Assembly (NCBI RefSeq): GCF_008124525.1
Contig: NZ_VNHJ01000005.1
Span: 124,001 to 188,000, forward strand
Direction: 5' to 3'
Origin: Oceanicella actignis
GTDB lineage: Bacteria; Pseudomonadota; Alphaproteobacteria; Rhodobacterales; Rhodobacteraceae
DNA: 64,000 nt
Positions 8,527-17,287 of this stretch are shown here, piece after piece. The notes beneath the pieces were generated by a model, which ran no database searches, was not told where the DNA came from, and saw only the letters and a program-made list of their open reading frames with translations. Made by a program: the position numbers and the translations under genes. Every line of letters begins with the position of its first letter. The stretch's first letter is position 1.

Positions 8527-9414
8527 TCAGCCTTGCTGCATGCGGGCGATGGCCTCGGCCTTGGCCAGAAGGGCGCGGGCGGTCTCGACGTGCAGGTTCT
8601 CGACGATGCGCCCGTCCACCACCGCAAGGCCCTTGCCCTCGGCCAGCGCCTGCTCGTAGGCCTCGACCTGACGGCGCGCCAGGGCCAGATCCTCGGCCGA
8701 GGGGGCGAAGACCTCGTTCGCCACGGCCAGCTGGGCGGGGTGGATCAGCGTCTTGCCGTCGAAGCCCATGCGCCGGCCCTGAAGGCACTCGGCGCGCAGA
8801 CCCTCTTCGTCCAGATAGGCGTTGTAGACGCCGTCCACGCAGGCCAGGCCATGCGCGCGCGCCGCCAGAAGGCACATGCCCAGCGCGGTCAGGAGGGGTT
8901 CGCGGCCGGGCACGTGCTCGGCGCCCAGCTCCTTGACCAGATCGTTCGTGCCCAGCACGAAGCAGGCCAGCCGCGGCGTCGCGGCGGCGATGCGCTCGGC
9001 GGCCAGCACGCCCTGGGGGGTCTCCATCATCGCCCAGATGGCGCAGCTTTCGGGCGCGCCGGCGGCGGTCATGCGCCGCTCGACCTCGAGCAGATCCTCG
9101 GGGGCGCCGACCTTGGGCACGAGAATGGCGTCGGGGCCGGCCGCGGCGGCGGCTTCCAGATCGGCCGCGCCCCATTCGGTGTCGAGGCCGTTGATGCGCA
9201 CCGCCACCTCGCGATGGCCGAAGCCGCCCTCGCGCACGGTGCGGGCGACCATCTCGCGCGCGGCGGCCTTGTCGGCGGGGCCGACCGCGTCCTCAAGGTC
9301 GAGAATGAGCGAATCGGCGGGCAGGCTGCGGGCCTTTTCCAGCGCCCGGGCCTTCGAGCCGGGCATGTAGAGAACCGAGCGGCGCGGGCGGACGATGCGG
9401 GCGGGATGGGTCAT
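8527..9414 (-). CDS. mcl2: HpcH/citrate lyase beta-type protein, probable (3S)-malyl-CoA thioesterase
   Basis: This 295-residue protein belongs to the CitE/malyl-CoA lyase superfamily. Conserved features include RRSVLYMPGSKARALEKARSLPAD at the N-terminus, SLILDLEDAVGP (metal and acid residues), VRINGLDTEWGAADL, ILVPKVGAPEDL, WAMMETPQGVL and FDGKTLIHPAQL. It is shorter than malyl-CoA lyase Mcl1 (about 318 residues) and matches the Mcl2 type, which hydrolyses malyl-CoA to malate and CoA in the ethylmalonyl-CoA pathway. Location near mch fits. The start at 9414 is preferred over the longer in-frame extension because homologs begin just before RRSVLYMPG. A lyase activity cannot be excluded. Confidence 0.8.
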   Translation of the reverse strand: MTHPARIVRPRRSVLYMPGSKARALEKARSLPADSLILDLEDAVGPADKAAAREMVARTVREGGFGHREVAVRINGLDTEWGAADLEAAAAAGPDAILVPKVGAPEDLLEVERRMTAAGAPESCAIWAMMETPQGVLAAERIAAATPRLACFVLGTNDLVKELGAEHVPGREPLLTALGMCLLAARAHGLACVDGVYNAYLDEEGLRAECLQGRRMGFDGKTLIHPAQLAVANEVFAPSAEDLALARRQVEAYEQALAEGKGLAVVDGRIVENLHVETARALLAKAEAIARMQQG

Positions 9415-9752
9415 GGCGTGCGGTCGGGTCCGTTCGTGTGATGGGGCCGCTAGGCGGCGTCTTTCGGGTCGGCCGAAGCTGTATCGCGCCGCAGCATCGT
9501 GCGCAAGAAAATGTCGCGTTGCGTGCATCGCGTGCGGTTTCGTTGCGCGCGCTGGGCGGCCCGCGCCCGCGTTAACCCTATCTTGAGCCTTCCGCGCCAT
9601 CCTGATCGCAGCCGCCGCCCGCGGCGCGCGGCCTCCGGCAGGGGGCGCGCGGCGGGCGCGGGGTCCGCGCGAGGAACCGGCGTTCCGCAAGGACCCCGTC
9701 GCGCGGCCGGCCCGCGCGCGCGGCCGCGGGCGCCTCAGGAGGCGTCGAGCAG
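9415..9752. other. Divergent intergenic region mcl2 / exported protein
   Basis: These 338 bp separate two divergent genes and should hold both promoters. The stretch near mcl2 is less GC-rich (ATCGTGCGCAAGAAAATGTC, then GTTAACCCTATCTTGAG around 9570-9590), while 9600-9720 is a low-complexity GC tract. I see no convincing RNA gene, small gene or strong dyad. Confidence 0.5.
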
Positions 9753-10190
9753 ATGATCAGGCCCATTCTCATTCCCTTGCTTCCGGTTCTGGCCGCCGCG
9801 TCATGCGTGGCGGCGACCGCAACGGCGGACGATGCGGCGGGCGTTTCCGCGCCCGCCGCCGCGGCGCGCTTCGCCGCGCCGCCCGCGCCCGCCGCGCCGG
9901 CCGAGGCCGCGCCCTTCATCCGTTCGGGCGCGATCGCGGCGCGCGCGCCGGGCGCGTCCTGCGGGCCGCGCGCGCGGATGCTGGCGCTGGCGCGCGGCCC
10001 GCGCGGCGCGGCGCGTCGGCTGGGGCTTGGCCTTCAGGGCGGGGACGCGGTGGTCGAGCTGTTCGCCGAGGAAGGCGGCGCCTGGCGCATCCTCGTGACC
10101 GACCCCGAAGGGCGCAGCTGCCTGGCCGCGCAGGGCGCCGGGTGGATCGGGACCGCGCCGGCGCCCGCGCCCGCCGGCCGCGAGGGCTGA
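9753..10190 (+). CDS. Small exported protein of unknown function
   Basis: This 145-residue protein has an N-terminal signal peptide (MIRPILIPLLPVLAAASCVAATATA) with a possible lipobox cysteine at residue 18, an Ala/Pro-rich linker to about residue 55, and a small folded-looking domain with two cysteines (ASCGPRARML and GRSCLAAQGAGW) that could form a disulfide. The WRILVTDPEGRSCLAA ending resembles small uncharacterised alphaproteobacterial periplasmic proteins, but I cannot name a family. CAGGAGG lies ten bases before the ATG. It is divergent from mcl2 and stands 444 bp before the receiver gene. Confidence 0.6.
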   Translation: MIRPILIPLLPVLAAASCVAATATADDAAGVSAPAAAARFAAPPAPAAPAEAAPFIRSGAIAARAPGASCGPRARMLALARGPRGAARRLGLGLQGGDAVVELFAEEGGAWRILVTDPEGRSCLAAQGAGWIGTAPAPAPAGREG

Positions 10191-10634
10191 GGGGCCGCCC
10201 CCCGTCCGCGGTCGCCTGCGGCGACAGAGGGGGCGGGCGGCGGCAAGGGCGAGAGGCGGCCCGGTCGCCCTCGCCCTCGTCCGGGGCGTCGCCGCGAGCG
10301 TTGCGGGGGCCGCCTCGGGGGCCGCGGCGGGGGCTTGAGCGAACGCCGCCGCGGCGCGGCCGCCGGGGTCGCCCCCCGGTCTTCCAATGCGTCTCCCAAT
10401 TCGTCGCCCCGTTCGTGGCCCCGTTCGTCGCGCTGGCCGTCGCCCCTGCGGCGGCGCCGTCGCCCGGCTCGATCGCGCCGGGCGCAAGCGCGCGCGCCGC
10501 CCAGGGCGCGGGGCGGCGCAGCTGATCCTTTCGGTTTGCCGCGAAGATGAATATCCTCATCCTCCCGACGGGCGCGCAAGACGCCCGCGGGGAGGGGGCG
10601 CGCCGCGCCGCCGCGCCGAGCGGGGAGGGAATTG
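10191..10634 (+). other. Low-complexity intergenic region upstream of the two-component genes
   Basis: This 444-bp stretch has no recognisable gene. It is dominated by GC-rich low complexity and contains short direct repeats of the form CCCCGTTCGT (for example 10408-10430). Frames are open on both strands only because stop codons are rare at this composition. The last 110 bp, including the less GC-rich ATCCTTTCGGTTTGCCGCGAAG segment near 10523, are the likely promoter of the receiver-kinase operon. Confidence 0.45.
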
Positions 10635-11006
10635 ATGTCGGCTCAAACCATCCTGATCGCAGAGGACGAGCCGCATATCGTCGAGTCGCTGCGTTTCCTG
10701 CTTGAGCGCGAGGGCTATCGCGTCAGCGCGGCGGGCGACGGAGAGGCGGCGCTGCGCCTGGCGGCGGCCACGCGCCCCAGCCTGCTGATCCTGGACGTGA
10801 TGCTGCCGCGCATGAACGGCTTCGAGGTGTTGCGCCGCCTGCGCGCCGACGCGGCGCTGCGCGGCACGCCGGTGCTGATGCTGACCGCCAAGGGGCAGAG
10901 CCATGACCGGCGCACGGCGCAGGAGATCGGCGCCGACGCCTTCATCACCAAGCCCTTCTCGAACAGCGACGTGGTGGCGCAGGTGCGCAGGCTGGCGCGG
11001 GCATGA
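10635..11006 (+). CDS. Stand-alone response regulator receiver protein
   Basis: This 123-residue protein is a single receiver domain without an output domain. It has the acidic pocket (AEDE, residues 9-12), the phospho-acceptor D54 in LLILDVMLP, the conserved threonine in MLTAKG and the lysine in TKPFSNSD. It probably receives phosphate from the kinase two genes downstream and acts by protein interaction or in a relay. The ATG at 10635 follows GGAGGGA; a TTG three bases earlier is less likely. Its stop overlaps the next start (ATGA). A CrbR-like or CheY-like role is possible, but CrbR proteins normally carry a DNA-binding domain, which is absent here. Confidence 0.88.
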   Translation: MSAQTILIAEDEPHIVESLRFLLEREGYRVSAAGDGEAALRLAAATRPSLLILDVMLPRMNGFEVLRRLRADAALRGTPVLMLTAKGQSHDRRTAQEIGADAFITKPFSNSDVVAQVRRLARA

Positions 11007-11266
11007 GCGGACCGGACAAGCCCGACCCGCCCTCGGGCCCCGGCGCCGAGGACGCCCCGCGCGCCCTGCGCCGGCGCCGGATCGAGGCGCAGGCCGCCCT
11101 GCTGCCGGCGCTGGGGCTGTTCGCGCTTACGCCGCCCTTCATCCGCGTCTTCGCCGAGGGGCGCGGGCCGTTCGGCGCGCCGCTCATCCTTCTTTACATC
11201 GGCGGGGTCTGGCTGGCGCTGATCGTGGCGGCGCGGGCGCTGTCGCGGGCGCTCGAGCGGCGATGA
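11003..11266 (+). CDS. Small two-helix membrane protein between receiver and kinase
   Basis: This 87-residue protein has a charged, Pro/Arg-rich N-terminus (about 30 residues) and two hydrophobic segments (LLPALGLFALTPPFIRVF and PLILLYIGGVWLALIVAARAL) separated by a short loop. It overlaps both neighbours by four bases (ATGA), so it is translated in step with the receiver and the kinase and is probably an accessory subunit of the transporter-like sensor, as DUF485/DUF4212-type small proteins are for acetate symporters. The family is not identified with certainty. Confidence 0.75.
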   Translation: MSGPDKPDPPSGPGAEDAPRALRRRRIEAQAALLPALGLFALTPPFIRVFAEGRGPFGAPLILLYIGGVWLALIVAARALSRALERR

Positions 11267-14034
11267 CGCTCTCGGCCGACCTCGTCCTTGGCGTGGCGCT
11301 GGGCTATGTGGCCGTGCTTTTCGCCGTCGCCTTCTGGGGCGACCGGCGCACGCGGGCGGGGCGCGGGCGGTGGCTGCAGTCGCCCCTGATCTACACCCTG
11401 TCCATTTCGGTCTACTGCACCTCGTGGACCTTCTACGGCGCGGTCGGTTCGGCGGCGCGCAACGGGCTCGAGTTCCTGACCATCTATCTGGGCCCGGCGC
11501 TGGTGTTCGTGGGCTGGCGCACGCTGCTGCGCAAGCTGGTGCGCATCGGGCGCACGCAGCGCATCACCTCGATCGCGGACCTTCTGTCCTCGCGCTATGG
11601 CAAGAGCCCGGCGCTGGCCGTGCTGGTCACGGTCATCGCGGTCATGGCCGCCACCCCCTACATCGCGCTGCAGCTCAAGGCGGTGACCGCCTCGTTCCAG
11701 CTCATCGGCGGGCCGGACCGGACGGGGGGGCTGGCCACGGCCTTCTGGGCGGCGGCGGGCATGGCGGCGTTCACCATCCTGTTCGGCACGCGCAACGTCG
11801 ATGCGAACGAGCGCCACCACGGCGTCGTCGCCGCCATCGCGGTCGAGGCGCTGGTCAAGCTGTTCGCGCTGCTGGCGGTGGGGGTGTGGGTGACCTGGGG
11901 GCTGATGGGCGGCGCGCAGCCCGTCTTCGCCGCGCTGACGCCCGAGATGCTGCGCGCGCCCGAGGTGTTCGACGCGCGCTGGACGGCGATCACCCTGCTT
12001 TCGGCCGCGGCGGTGATCTGCCTGCCGCGCCAGTTCCAGGTGACGGTGGTCGAGAACACCGACGAGCGCCACCTGTCGACCGCCGCCTGGCTGTTCCCCC
12101 TCTATCTGCTGCTGATCTGCCTGTTCGCGCTGCCCATCGCGGCGGCCGGGCTGGCGCATGCGCCGCCGGGCTCGGACACCGACATGTTCGTGCTGACGCT
12201 GCCCATGGCGCATGGGCAGGAGGCGCTGGCCATGCTTGCCTTCCTCGGCGGCTTCTCGTCGGCGACGTCGATGGTGATCGTGGCTTCGATCGCGCTTTCG
12301 ACCATGGTCTCGAACCACGTCATCACGCCGCTGGCGCTGCGCGCCTCGGCCGACGGGCTGCAAAGCTCGGGCGACGTGCGGCGGCTGCTGCTGACCAGCC
12401 GGCGCTTCTCGATCGTGGGCATCATCGGGCTGGGCTTTCTGTATCATACGCTGACCGAGGGCGCGGGGGCGCTGTTCTCGATCGGGCTGATCGCCTTCGT
12501 GGGCGTGGCGCAGTTCCTGCCGCCGCTGATCGGGGGGCTTTACTGGCGCCAGGCGACGGGGCTGGGGGCGATCTGCGGGCTGACGGCGGGCGCGGCGGTC
12601 TGGGCCTATGCGCTGGCGCTGCCGTCCTTCGGGGGCTCGGCGCTGATGCCGGCCGAGGTGATCGCCGACGGCCCGTTCGGGATCGCGCTGCTGCGCCCGC
12701 AGGCGCTGTTCGGGCTGTCGGGCATGGACCCCATCGTGCACGCGACCTTCTGGAGCCTGTCGCTGAACGCCGGCCTTCTGGTCGCGGTGTCGCTGGCGCG
12801 CGACCCCAAGCCGCTCGAATGGCTGCAATCGGCGCTGTTCGTGGACGTGTTCCGCGCCGGCGGCGGCGATGCGGCCGAGCGCTTCGTGCGCCGCTCGGCC
12901 GCGTCCGAGGATCTGTTCGTGCTGGCCAGCCGCATCCTCGGCGCCGATCCCGCGCGGCGCCTGTTCGACGAGGCCGCGCGCCAGCAGGGCCGCGCCTCGG
13001 GGCTGCCCGAGGCGGACGACGCCTTCATCGCGCGGCTCGAGCGCGAGCTGGCCGGCTCGGTCGGCGCGGCCTCGGCGCATGCCATGGTCAGCCAGGCGAC
13101 GGGGGCCGAGACCATCTCGCTCAGCGAGCTGATGAAGATCGCCGACGAGACCGCCCAGATCATGGAGTATTCCGCCGCGCTCGAGCGCAAGAGCGCCGAG
13201 CTCGAGCGCGCCGCCGCGCAGCTGCGCGAGGCCAACGAGCAGCTGCGCCGTCTGGACGCGCAGAAGGACGACTTCCTGAGCCAGGTCAGCCACGAGCTGC
13301 GCACCCCCATGACGGCGGTGCGGTCGTTCGCCGAGATCCTGCTCGATTCGCCCGACCTGGACGCCGCGCAGGTCCGGCGCTTCATTGGCATCATTCACGA
13401 GGAGAGCCTGCGGCTGACGCGCCTGCTGGACCAGATCCTGGAGCTGAGCGTGCTCGAACGCGGCGAGATGCGCCTGCGCCTGGGCCCCACCGACGTCATG
13501 GCCGCCGCGCGGCGGGCCGCGGAGACGGCGCTGGGGGTGGCGCGCGGGGCGCGCGCGCGCATCGAGTTCGCGCCCCTTCCCGAGGGCCTGCCCGAGCCGC
13601 TGATCGTGCGCGCCGAGCCCGACCGCCTGGCGCAGGTGTTCCTCAACCTGTTCTCGAACGCGATGAAATATTCCGACCGCGACGAGCCGCGCATCGTCGT
13701 TTCCGCCCGTCGCGAGGGCGGGCAGGCGGTGATCAGCGTGCGCGACGACGGGCCGGGGGTGGCCCCCGAGGATCGCGCGCGCATCTTCCGCAAGTTCTCG
13801 CGCGGCTGGGACCGGACCGATTCGGGCGGCGCGGGTCTGGGGCTTGCGATCAGCCGCGAGATCATGCGCATGTTCGGCGGCGATCTGTCGCTGGCGCCGG
13901 GCGCGGGGCGCGGGGCCTGCTTCGAGGTGCGCCTGCCGCTTGAAGCCGCGGGCGCGGATCGGGCGGACGGCCCCCCGCAGGACGACCCCCCGCAGGACGG
14001 CCCCCCGCAGGACGGCCCGCCGGCGGGGGGCTGA
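11263..14034 (+). CDS. Hybrid solute symporter (SLC5-like) sensor histidine kinase
   Basis: This 923-residue membrane kinase is of the CbrA/CrbS architecture. Residues 1 to about 480 form a sodium:solute symporter-like domain of roughly 13 helices, with the SPLIYTLSISVYCTSWTFYGAVGSAARNG signature near residues 37-65. A linker and coiled coil (about 630-665) follow, then a HisKA domain with phospho-acceptor H677 (SHELRTPM) and a HATPase domain (NLFSNAMKYS, DDGPGV, GGAGLGLAI). Relatives sense or transport carboxylates or amino acids and control acetate or amino acid use. The C-terminal tail (from about residue 905) is made of a 15-nt tandem repeat encoding DGPPQ units and is probably disordered. 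The true start at 11263 overlaps the preceding gene. Confidence 0.92.
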   Translation: MTLSADLVLGVALGYVAVLFAVAFWGDRRTRAGRGRWLQSPLIYTLSISVYCTSWTFYGAVGSAARNGLEFLTIYLGPALVFVGWRTLLRKLVRIGRTQRITSIADLLSSRYGKSPALAVLVTVIAVMAATPYIALQLKAVTASFQLIGGPDRTGGLATAFWAAAGMAAFTILFGTRNVDANERHHGVVAAIAVEALVKLFALLAVGVWVTWGLMGGAQPVFAALTPEMLRAPEVFDARWTAITLLSAAAVICLPRQFQVTVVENTDERHLSTAAWLFPLYLLLICLFALPIAAAGLAHAPPGSDTDMFVLTLPMAHGQEALAMLAFLGGFSSATSMVIVASIALSTMVSNHVITPLALRASADGLQSSGDVRRLLLTSRRFSIVGIIGLGFLYHTLTEGAGALFSIGLIAFVGVAQFLPPLIGGLYWRQATGLGAICGLTAGAAVWAYALALPSFGGSALMPAEVIADGPFGIALLRPQALFGLSGMDPIVHATFWSLSLNAGLLVAVSLARDPKPLEWLQSALFVDVFRAGGGDAAERFVRRSAASEDLFVLASRILGADPARRLFDEAARQQGRASGLPEADDAFIARLERELAGSVGAASAHAMVSQATGAETISLSELMKIADETAQIMEYSAALERKSAELERAAAQLREANEQLRRLDAQKDDFLSQVSHELRTPMTAVRSFAEILLDSPDLDAAQVRRFIGIIHEESLRLTRLLDQILELSVLERGEMRLRLGPTDVMAAARRAAETALGVARGARARIEFAPLPEGLPEPLIVRAEPDRLAQVFLNLFSNAMKYSDRDEPRIVVSARREGGQAVISVRDDGPGVAPEDRARIFRKFSRGWDRTDSGGAGLGLAISREIMRMFGGDLSLAPGAGRGACFEVRLPLEAAGADRADGPPQDDPPQDGPPQDGPPAGG
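13966..14024 (+). repeat. 15-nt tandem repeat at the 3' end of the kinase gene
   Basis: The unit GACGGCCCCCCGCAG occurs at 13966, 13981 (one base different) and 13996, followed by a partial fourth copy. It keeps the reading frame and encodes repeated D-G/D-P-P-Q. Such a minisatellite can change copy number without frameshift. Confidence 0.8.
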
Positions 14035-14040
14035 GGGCGC

Positions 14041-14679
14041 TCAGGCTTCGAAGGCGTCCTTCCTGTGGCAGGGGTTGAACTCGGTCCTGCCTTCGGCGTT
14101 CACGCGCATGCGCCAATCCTGCGCGCAGAAGCCGCGGATCTCGTCCTGCGAGAAGGCGCTCAGCGGCTTGCCCTCGTAAAGGCGCGGATCAGGCGCCATG
14201 GCCGACGCCTCAGCCGCCGCGACGGACTCCTCGGCCGGCTGGGCGGCCGGCGCCGCCGGGGCGGGCGCCGCGCCGACATTCTGCGCGACCGTCGTCGCCG
14301 GCTTGGCCTCGGGGCAGCGCTTCATGGTCATGGCGCGCTCGATGGCCTCGTATTCGCCCTTGAGATGCGCCAGCTCGCTCTTCTCGTCGCCGGCGGCCAG
14401 CATGAACAGGGCGGGCCAGAACAGCACCAGCCCCACGCCCACGGCCACCGCGTCGCGCGTGGCGGCGTCGTTCTGCGCGTCGGACAGCTCGGCGACCTTG
14501 CGCGAGATGTTCAGCCGCTCGGCCGCCAGGGTCGGGCAATCGAAGCCGGCGTAAAGCTGGGGCGAGCGGTAGGCGGCGGCGACGTCCTCGGCCTTCTTGG
14601 CGCAGGCGGACAGGACGAGCGCGGCGCACAGGCCGGCCGAAACGGCGGCGCGGCGGCGGGAAGCGGCGGGAAGGATCAA
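14041..14679 (-). CDS. Lipoprotein of unknown function with TTG start
   Basis: This 212-residue protein has a signal sequence with lipobox LSAC (lipidated cysteine near residue 26), so it is probably membrane-attached. A cysteine-containing helical part follows (YAGFDCPTLAAERLNISRKVAEL), then a hydrophobic segment (VGVGLVLFWPALFMLAAG), an Ala/Pro linker and a C-terminal segment with two more cysteines. The start appears to be TTG at 14679, because AAGGAG lies seven to eight bases upstream and no in-frame ATG precedes the lipobox. It is convergent with the kinase gene (7 bp apart) and lies upstream of nothing obvious. No function can be assigned. Confidence 0.7.
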   Translation of the reverse strand: MILPAASRRRAAVSAGLCAALVLSACAKKAEDVAAAYRSPQLYAGFDCPTLAAERLNISRKVAELSDAQNDAATRDAVAVGVGLVLFWPALFMLAAGDEKSELAHLKGEYEAIERAMTMKRCPEAKPATTVAQNVGAAPAPAAPAAQPAEESVAAAEASAMAPDPRLYEGKPLSAFSQDEIRGFCAQDWRMRVNAEGRTEFNPCHRKDAFEA

Positions 14680-14769
14680 ATCCGGGTCTCCTTATCGGCG
14701 CCAAGGGCGCGTTCATGAACCCGGAATGGATACGTTAGGGGAACATTCCCGGCAACCGCTTTCCGTCGT

Positions 14770-16077
14770 TCAGGCCGCCGCGCGTCCGGCCAGCGAGTTG
14801 GGCATCGCCTCGACGATCTCGACCGGCACGATGCGGCCGACCTGCTCGGCGCCGATGTCCAGATGCACCGCCTGAAGCCAGGGCGAGCGGCCGACCATCT
14901 GGCCGGGCAGCCGGCCGGGCTTTTCGATCAGCACCGGCACGGTGCGCCCGACCATGGCGCGCTGGAACTCGGCCTGGTGGCGGGCCAGCAGCGCCTGAAG
15001 CCGGTGCAGGCGGTCGGCGGCGACTTCGTCGGGGACCAGCTCGCGCCCCGCGGCGGGGGTGCCGGGGCGGGGCGAGTAGCGGAACGAATAGGCCGAGGCG
15101 TAGCGCACCGCCTCGCACAGGGCGAGGGTGTCGGCGAAATCCTCTTCGCTCTCGCCGGGGAAGCCGACGATGAAGTCGCCCGACATGGCGATGTCGGGCC
15201 GCGCGGCGCGGATGCGCTCGATCAGGCGCAGATACTGCTCGGCCGTGTGGCGGCGGTTCATGGCCTTGAGCACGCGGTCCGATCCCGACTGCACCGGCAG
15301 GTGCAGATAGGGCATGAGCTTGTCCACCTCGCCATGGGCCGCGATGAGGTCGTCGGTCATGTCGTTGGGGTGCGAGGTGGTGTAGCGGATGCGCGCCAGC
15401 CCGTCGATGCGCGCCAGCTCGCGGATGAGCCGCGCCAGCGTCCATTCGCCGTCGGGCCCCTGGCCGTGATAGGCGTTGACGTTCTGCCCCAGCAGGGTGA
15501 TCTCGACCACGCCGCGCTCGACCAGCTCGCGCGCCTCGCGTAGGATGCGCTCGACGGGGCGCGAAACCTCGGCCCCGCGGGTGTAGGGCACCACGCAGAA
15601 GGCGCAGAACTTGTCGCAGCCCTCCTGCACCGTCAGGAAGGCGGCGGGCGCGCGCCGGGCGCGCGGGGCGGGCGGCAGGTGGTCGAACTTGTCCTCGGCG
15701 GGGAATTCGGTGTCCACGCCGCCCTCGCGCACCAGGCGCGGCAGGCGGTGATAGGCCTGCGGCCCCACGGCGAAGTCGACCAGCGGCTGGCGGCGCATGA
15801 TCTCTTCGCCCTCGGCCTGGGCGACGCAGCCGGCGACGCCGATCTTCAGATCCGGGCGCGCCTGCTTGAGCGGGCGCAGGCGGCCCAGCTCGGAATAGAC
15901 CTTCTCGGCGGCCTTCTCGCGGATGTGGCAGGTGTTCAGAAGGATAAGGTCCGCATCCTCGGGCCGGTCGGTCGGCTCGTATCCCTCGGCGGCCAGGGCG
16001 CCCGTCATGCGCTCGGAGTCGTAGACGTTCATCTGGCAGCCGTAGGTCTTGACGAAAACCTTGCGCGTGCGGGCCAT
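14770..16077 (-). CDS. miaB: tRNA-2-methylthio-N6-dimethylallyladenosine synthase MiaB
   Basis: MiaB is a radical-SAM methylthiotransferase that converts i6A37 to ms2i6A37 in tRNAs reading codons that begin with U. The 435-residue protein has the N-terminal UPF0004 domain ([18 protein letters not shown], with C14, plus [11 protein letters not shown] and GVAGCVAQ), the radical-SAM motif CDKFCAFC near residue 160, the region ENVNAY-like [11 protein letters not shown], and a C-terminal TRAM domain. The length is typical. It lies 111 bp downstream of mucR on the same strand. Confidence 0.96.
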   Translation of the reverse strand: MARTRKVFVKTYGCQMNVYDSERMTGALAAEGYEPTDRPEDADLILLNTCHIREKAAEKVYSELGRLRPLKQARPDLKIGVAGCVAQAEGEEIMRRQPLVDFAVGPQAYHRLPRLVREGGVDTEFPAEDKFDHLPPAPRARRAPAAFLTVQEGCDKFCAFCVVPYTRGAEVSRPVERILREARELVERGVVEITLLGQNVNAYHGQGPDGEWTLARLIRELARIDGLARIRYTTSHPNDMTDDLIAAHGEVDKLMPYLHLPVQSGSDRVLKAMNRRHTAEQYLRLIERIRAARPDIAMSGDFIVGFPGESEEDFADTLALCEAVRYASAYSFRYSPRPGTPAAGRELVPDEVAADRLHRLQALLARHQAEFQRAMVGRTVPVLIEKPGRLPGQMVGRSPWLQAVHLDIGAEQVGRIVPVEIVEAMPNSLAGRAAA

Positions 16078-16188
16078 GCGTTCCTCGCCTTGTTCAACGG
16101 CCTTGCGGCGCAGGAGCCCAAGGCGCCCGCGCCGCGTCTGGTGCTGCGTGCATACATCCGGCGGGCGCGGCGCGCAACGCGCCGCGGG

Positions 16189-16674
16189 TCACTCGGCCGC
16201 GGCTTCGGCCTTGGCCGTCTTGGCCGCCGCCTTGGTCCCGGCCTTGCCCCGGCCCTTGGCGGCGCCGGCGGGCTTGCGCCCGAGGCCGATCTTGCGCGCC
16301 AGCTCCTGCCGCTTGCGCGCATAGGCGGGCGCGACCATGGGATAGTCGGCCGAAAGGCCCCATTTGGCCCGGTATTCGTCGGGGGTCATGTTGTAGGCCG
16401 TCTTGAGGTGGCGCTTGAGCATTTTCAGCTTCTTGCCGTCCTCGAGGCACACGATGTAGTCGTCATGCACCGATTTCTTGATCGGCACGGCGGGGACCAG
16501 CTCTTCGGTCTTCTTGGGCGCGTCTTCGGCCAGTTCCGACAGCTTGTCGAACACCGACTGGATGACGGCCGTCAGGTCGTTCGGCGAGACGGGGTTGTTC
16601 GAGACATGCGACGCCACGATTTCCGCAGTCAGGGACAGAAGTTCAGACTTGTCTACAGCGCGATCTTCAGACAT
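16189..16674 (-). CDS. mucR: Ros/MucR family zinc-finger transcriptional regulator
   Basis: MucR/Ros proteins are alphaproteobacterial histone-like regulators that bind AT-rich DNA and silence many genes, including exopolysaccharide and motility genes. The 161-residue protein has the N-terminal oligomerisation region (LLSLTAEIVASHVSNNPVSPNDL) and the zinc-finger core DDYIVCLEDGKKLKMLKRHLKTAYNMTPDEYRAKWGL, followed by YPMVAPAYARKRQELARKIGLGRK. One usual metal-ligand position (the residue after HLKT) is alanine here, so metal binding may be altered. The last 25 residues are Ala/Lys-rich and histone-tail-like. The start at 16674 (MSEDRAV) matches homologs. Confidence 0.92.
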   Translation of the reverse strand: MSEDRAVDKSELLSLTAEIVASHVSNNPVSPNDLTAVIQSVFDKLSELAEDAPKKTEELVPAVPIKKSVHDDYIVCLEDGKKLKMLKRHLKTAYNMTPDEYRAKWGLSADYPMVAPAYARKRQELARKIGLGRKPAGAAKGRGKAGTKAAAKTAKAEAAAE

Positions 16675-16784
16675 TCGGCCTCTCTTGCCGCGATGCGCGC
16701 GGCGTCGGACAATTCGTTGCATGGGCGGATCGACGGGGGAAGGCGTCGATCTCTACTTCTGATTATTTGAAAAGCGCGAACTCG

Positions 16785-17285
16785 TCAATTCGCAGAGGGT
16801 GAAAAGGTCGCGTCTTCGCGACCGTTTTCGCCCTGGCGCAACTTGCGCGTCATCAGAACCGCGTCGATGCGCGCGCCGTCGGGGCGCGAATAGTAGCGCG
16901 GGCGAAGTCCGGCGCGCGCATAGCCGGCCGACCGATAAAGTCCCAGCGCGGGCGCGTTGTCGGCGGCGACTTCAAGATGCGCCGTCCGCGCGCCCATCGC
17001 CGCCGCGCGCGCCTCGAACGCGGCCAGCAGCCCGCGCCCGGCCCCGCGCCGGCGCGCCCCGGGGGCGACGGCCAGCATCAGCAGCTCGGCCTCGTCCGCC
17101 GCGACGCGGCCAAGGGCGAAGCCGTCCTGCGCTGCGTCGAGAAGCAGAAACCCGCCCGGCGCCGCGGCCAGATCGGCGATGGCGCGCGCGCTCCAGGGCT
17201 CGTGCGGAAAGGCGGCGGCGTGGATGGCCGCGGCGCGTTCGGCGGCGTGCGCGGCGCTCTGTTCGGCGGGCGGGGCGGGGGGCAT
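16785..17285 (-). CDS. rimI: Ribosomal protein S18-alanine N-acetyltransferase RimI
   Basis: RimI is a GNAT-fold acetyltransferase that acetylates the N-terminus of ribosomal protein S18. The 166-residue protein has the acetyl-CoA binding loop RRRGAGRGLLAAFEARA near residues 79-95, the E-V-A-D-N-A-P-A-L-Y region (HLEVAADNAPALGLYRSAGYA) and the C-terminal YYSRPDGARIDAVLMTRKL signature. It follows tsaB by two bases, the common tsaB-rimI pairing. Confidence 0.88.
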   Translation of the reverse strand: MPPAPPAEQSAAHAAERAAAIHAAAFPHEPWSARAIADLAAAPGGFLLLDAAQDGFALGRVAADEAELLMLAVAPGARRRGAGRGLLAAFEARAAAMGARTAHLEVAADNAPALGLYRSAGYARAGLRPRYYSRPDGARIDAVLMTRKLRQGENGREDATFSPSAN

Positions 17286-17287
17286 GG

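Noticed and set aside
9578-9919. 113-residue minus-strand frame upstream of mcl2
   Set aside because: Ala/Gly/Arg composition, no ribosome binding site, and it overlaps the better-supported exported protein gene.
10632-10634. TTG start for the receiver protein
   Set aside because: An ATG follows immediately with adequate spacing from GGAGGGA.
11194-13398. 734-residue open frame antisense to the hybrid kinase
   Set aside because: His/Arg/Gln/Gly-rich with no domain; a shadow of the kinase coding sequence.
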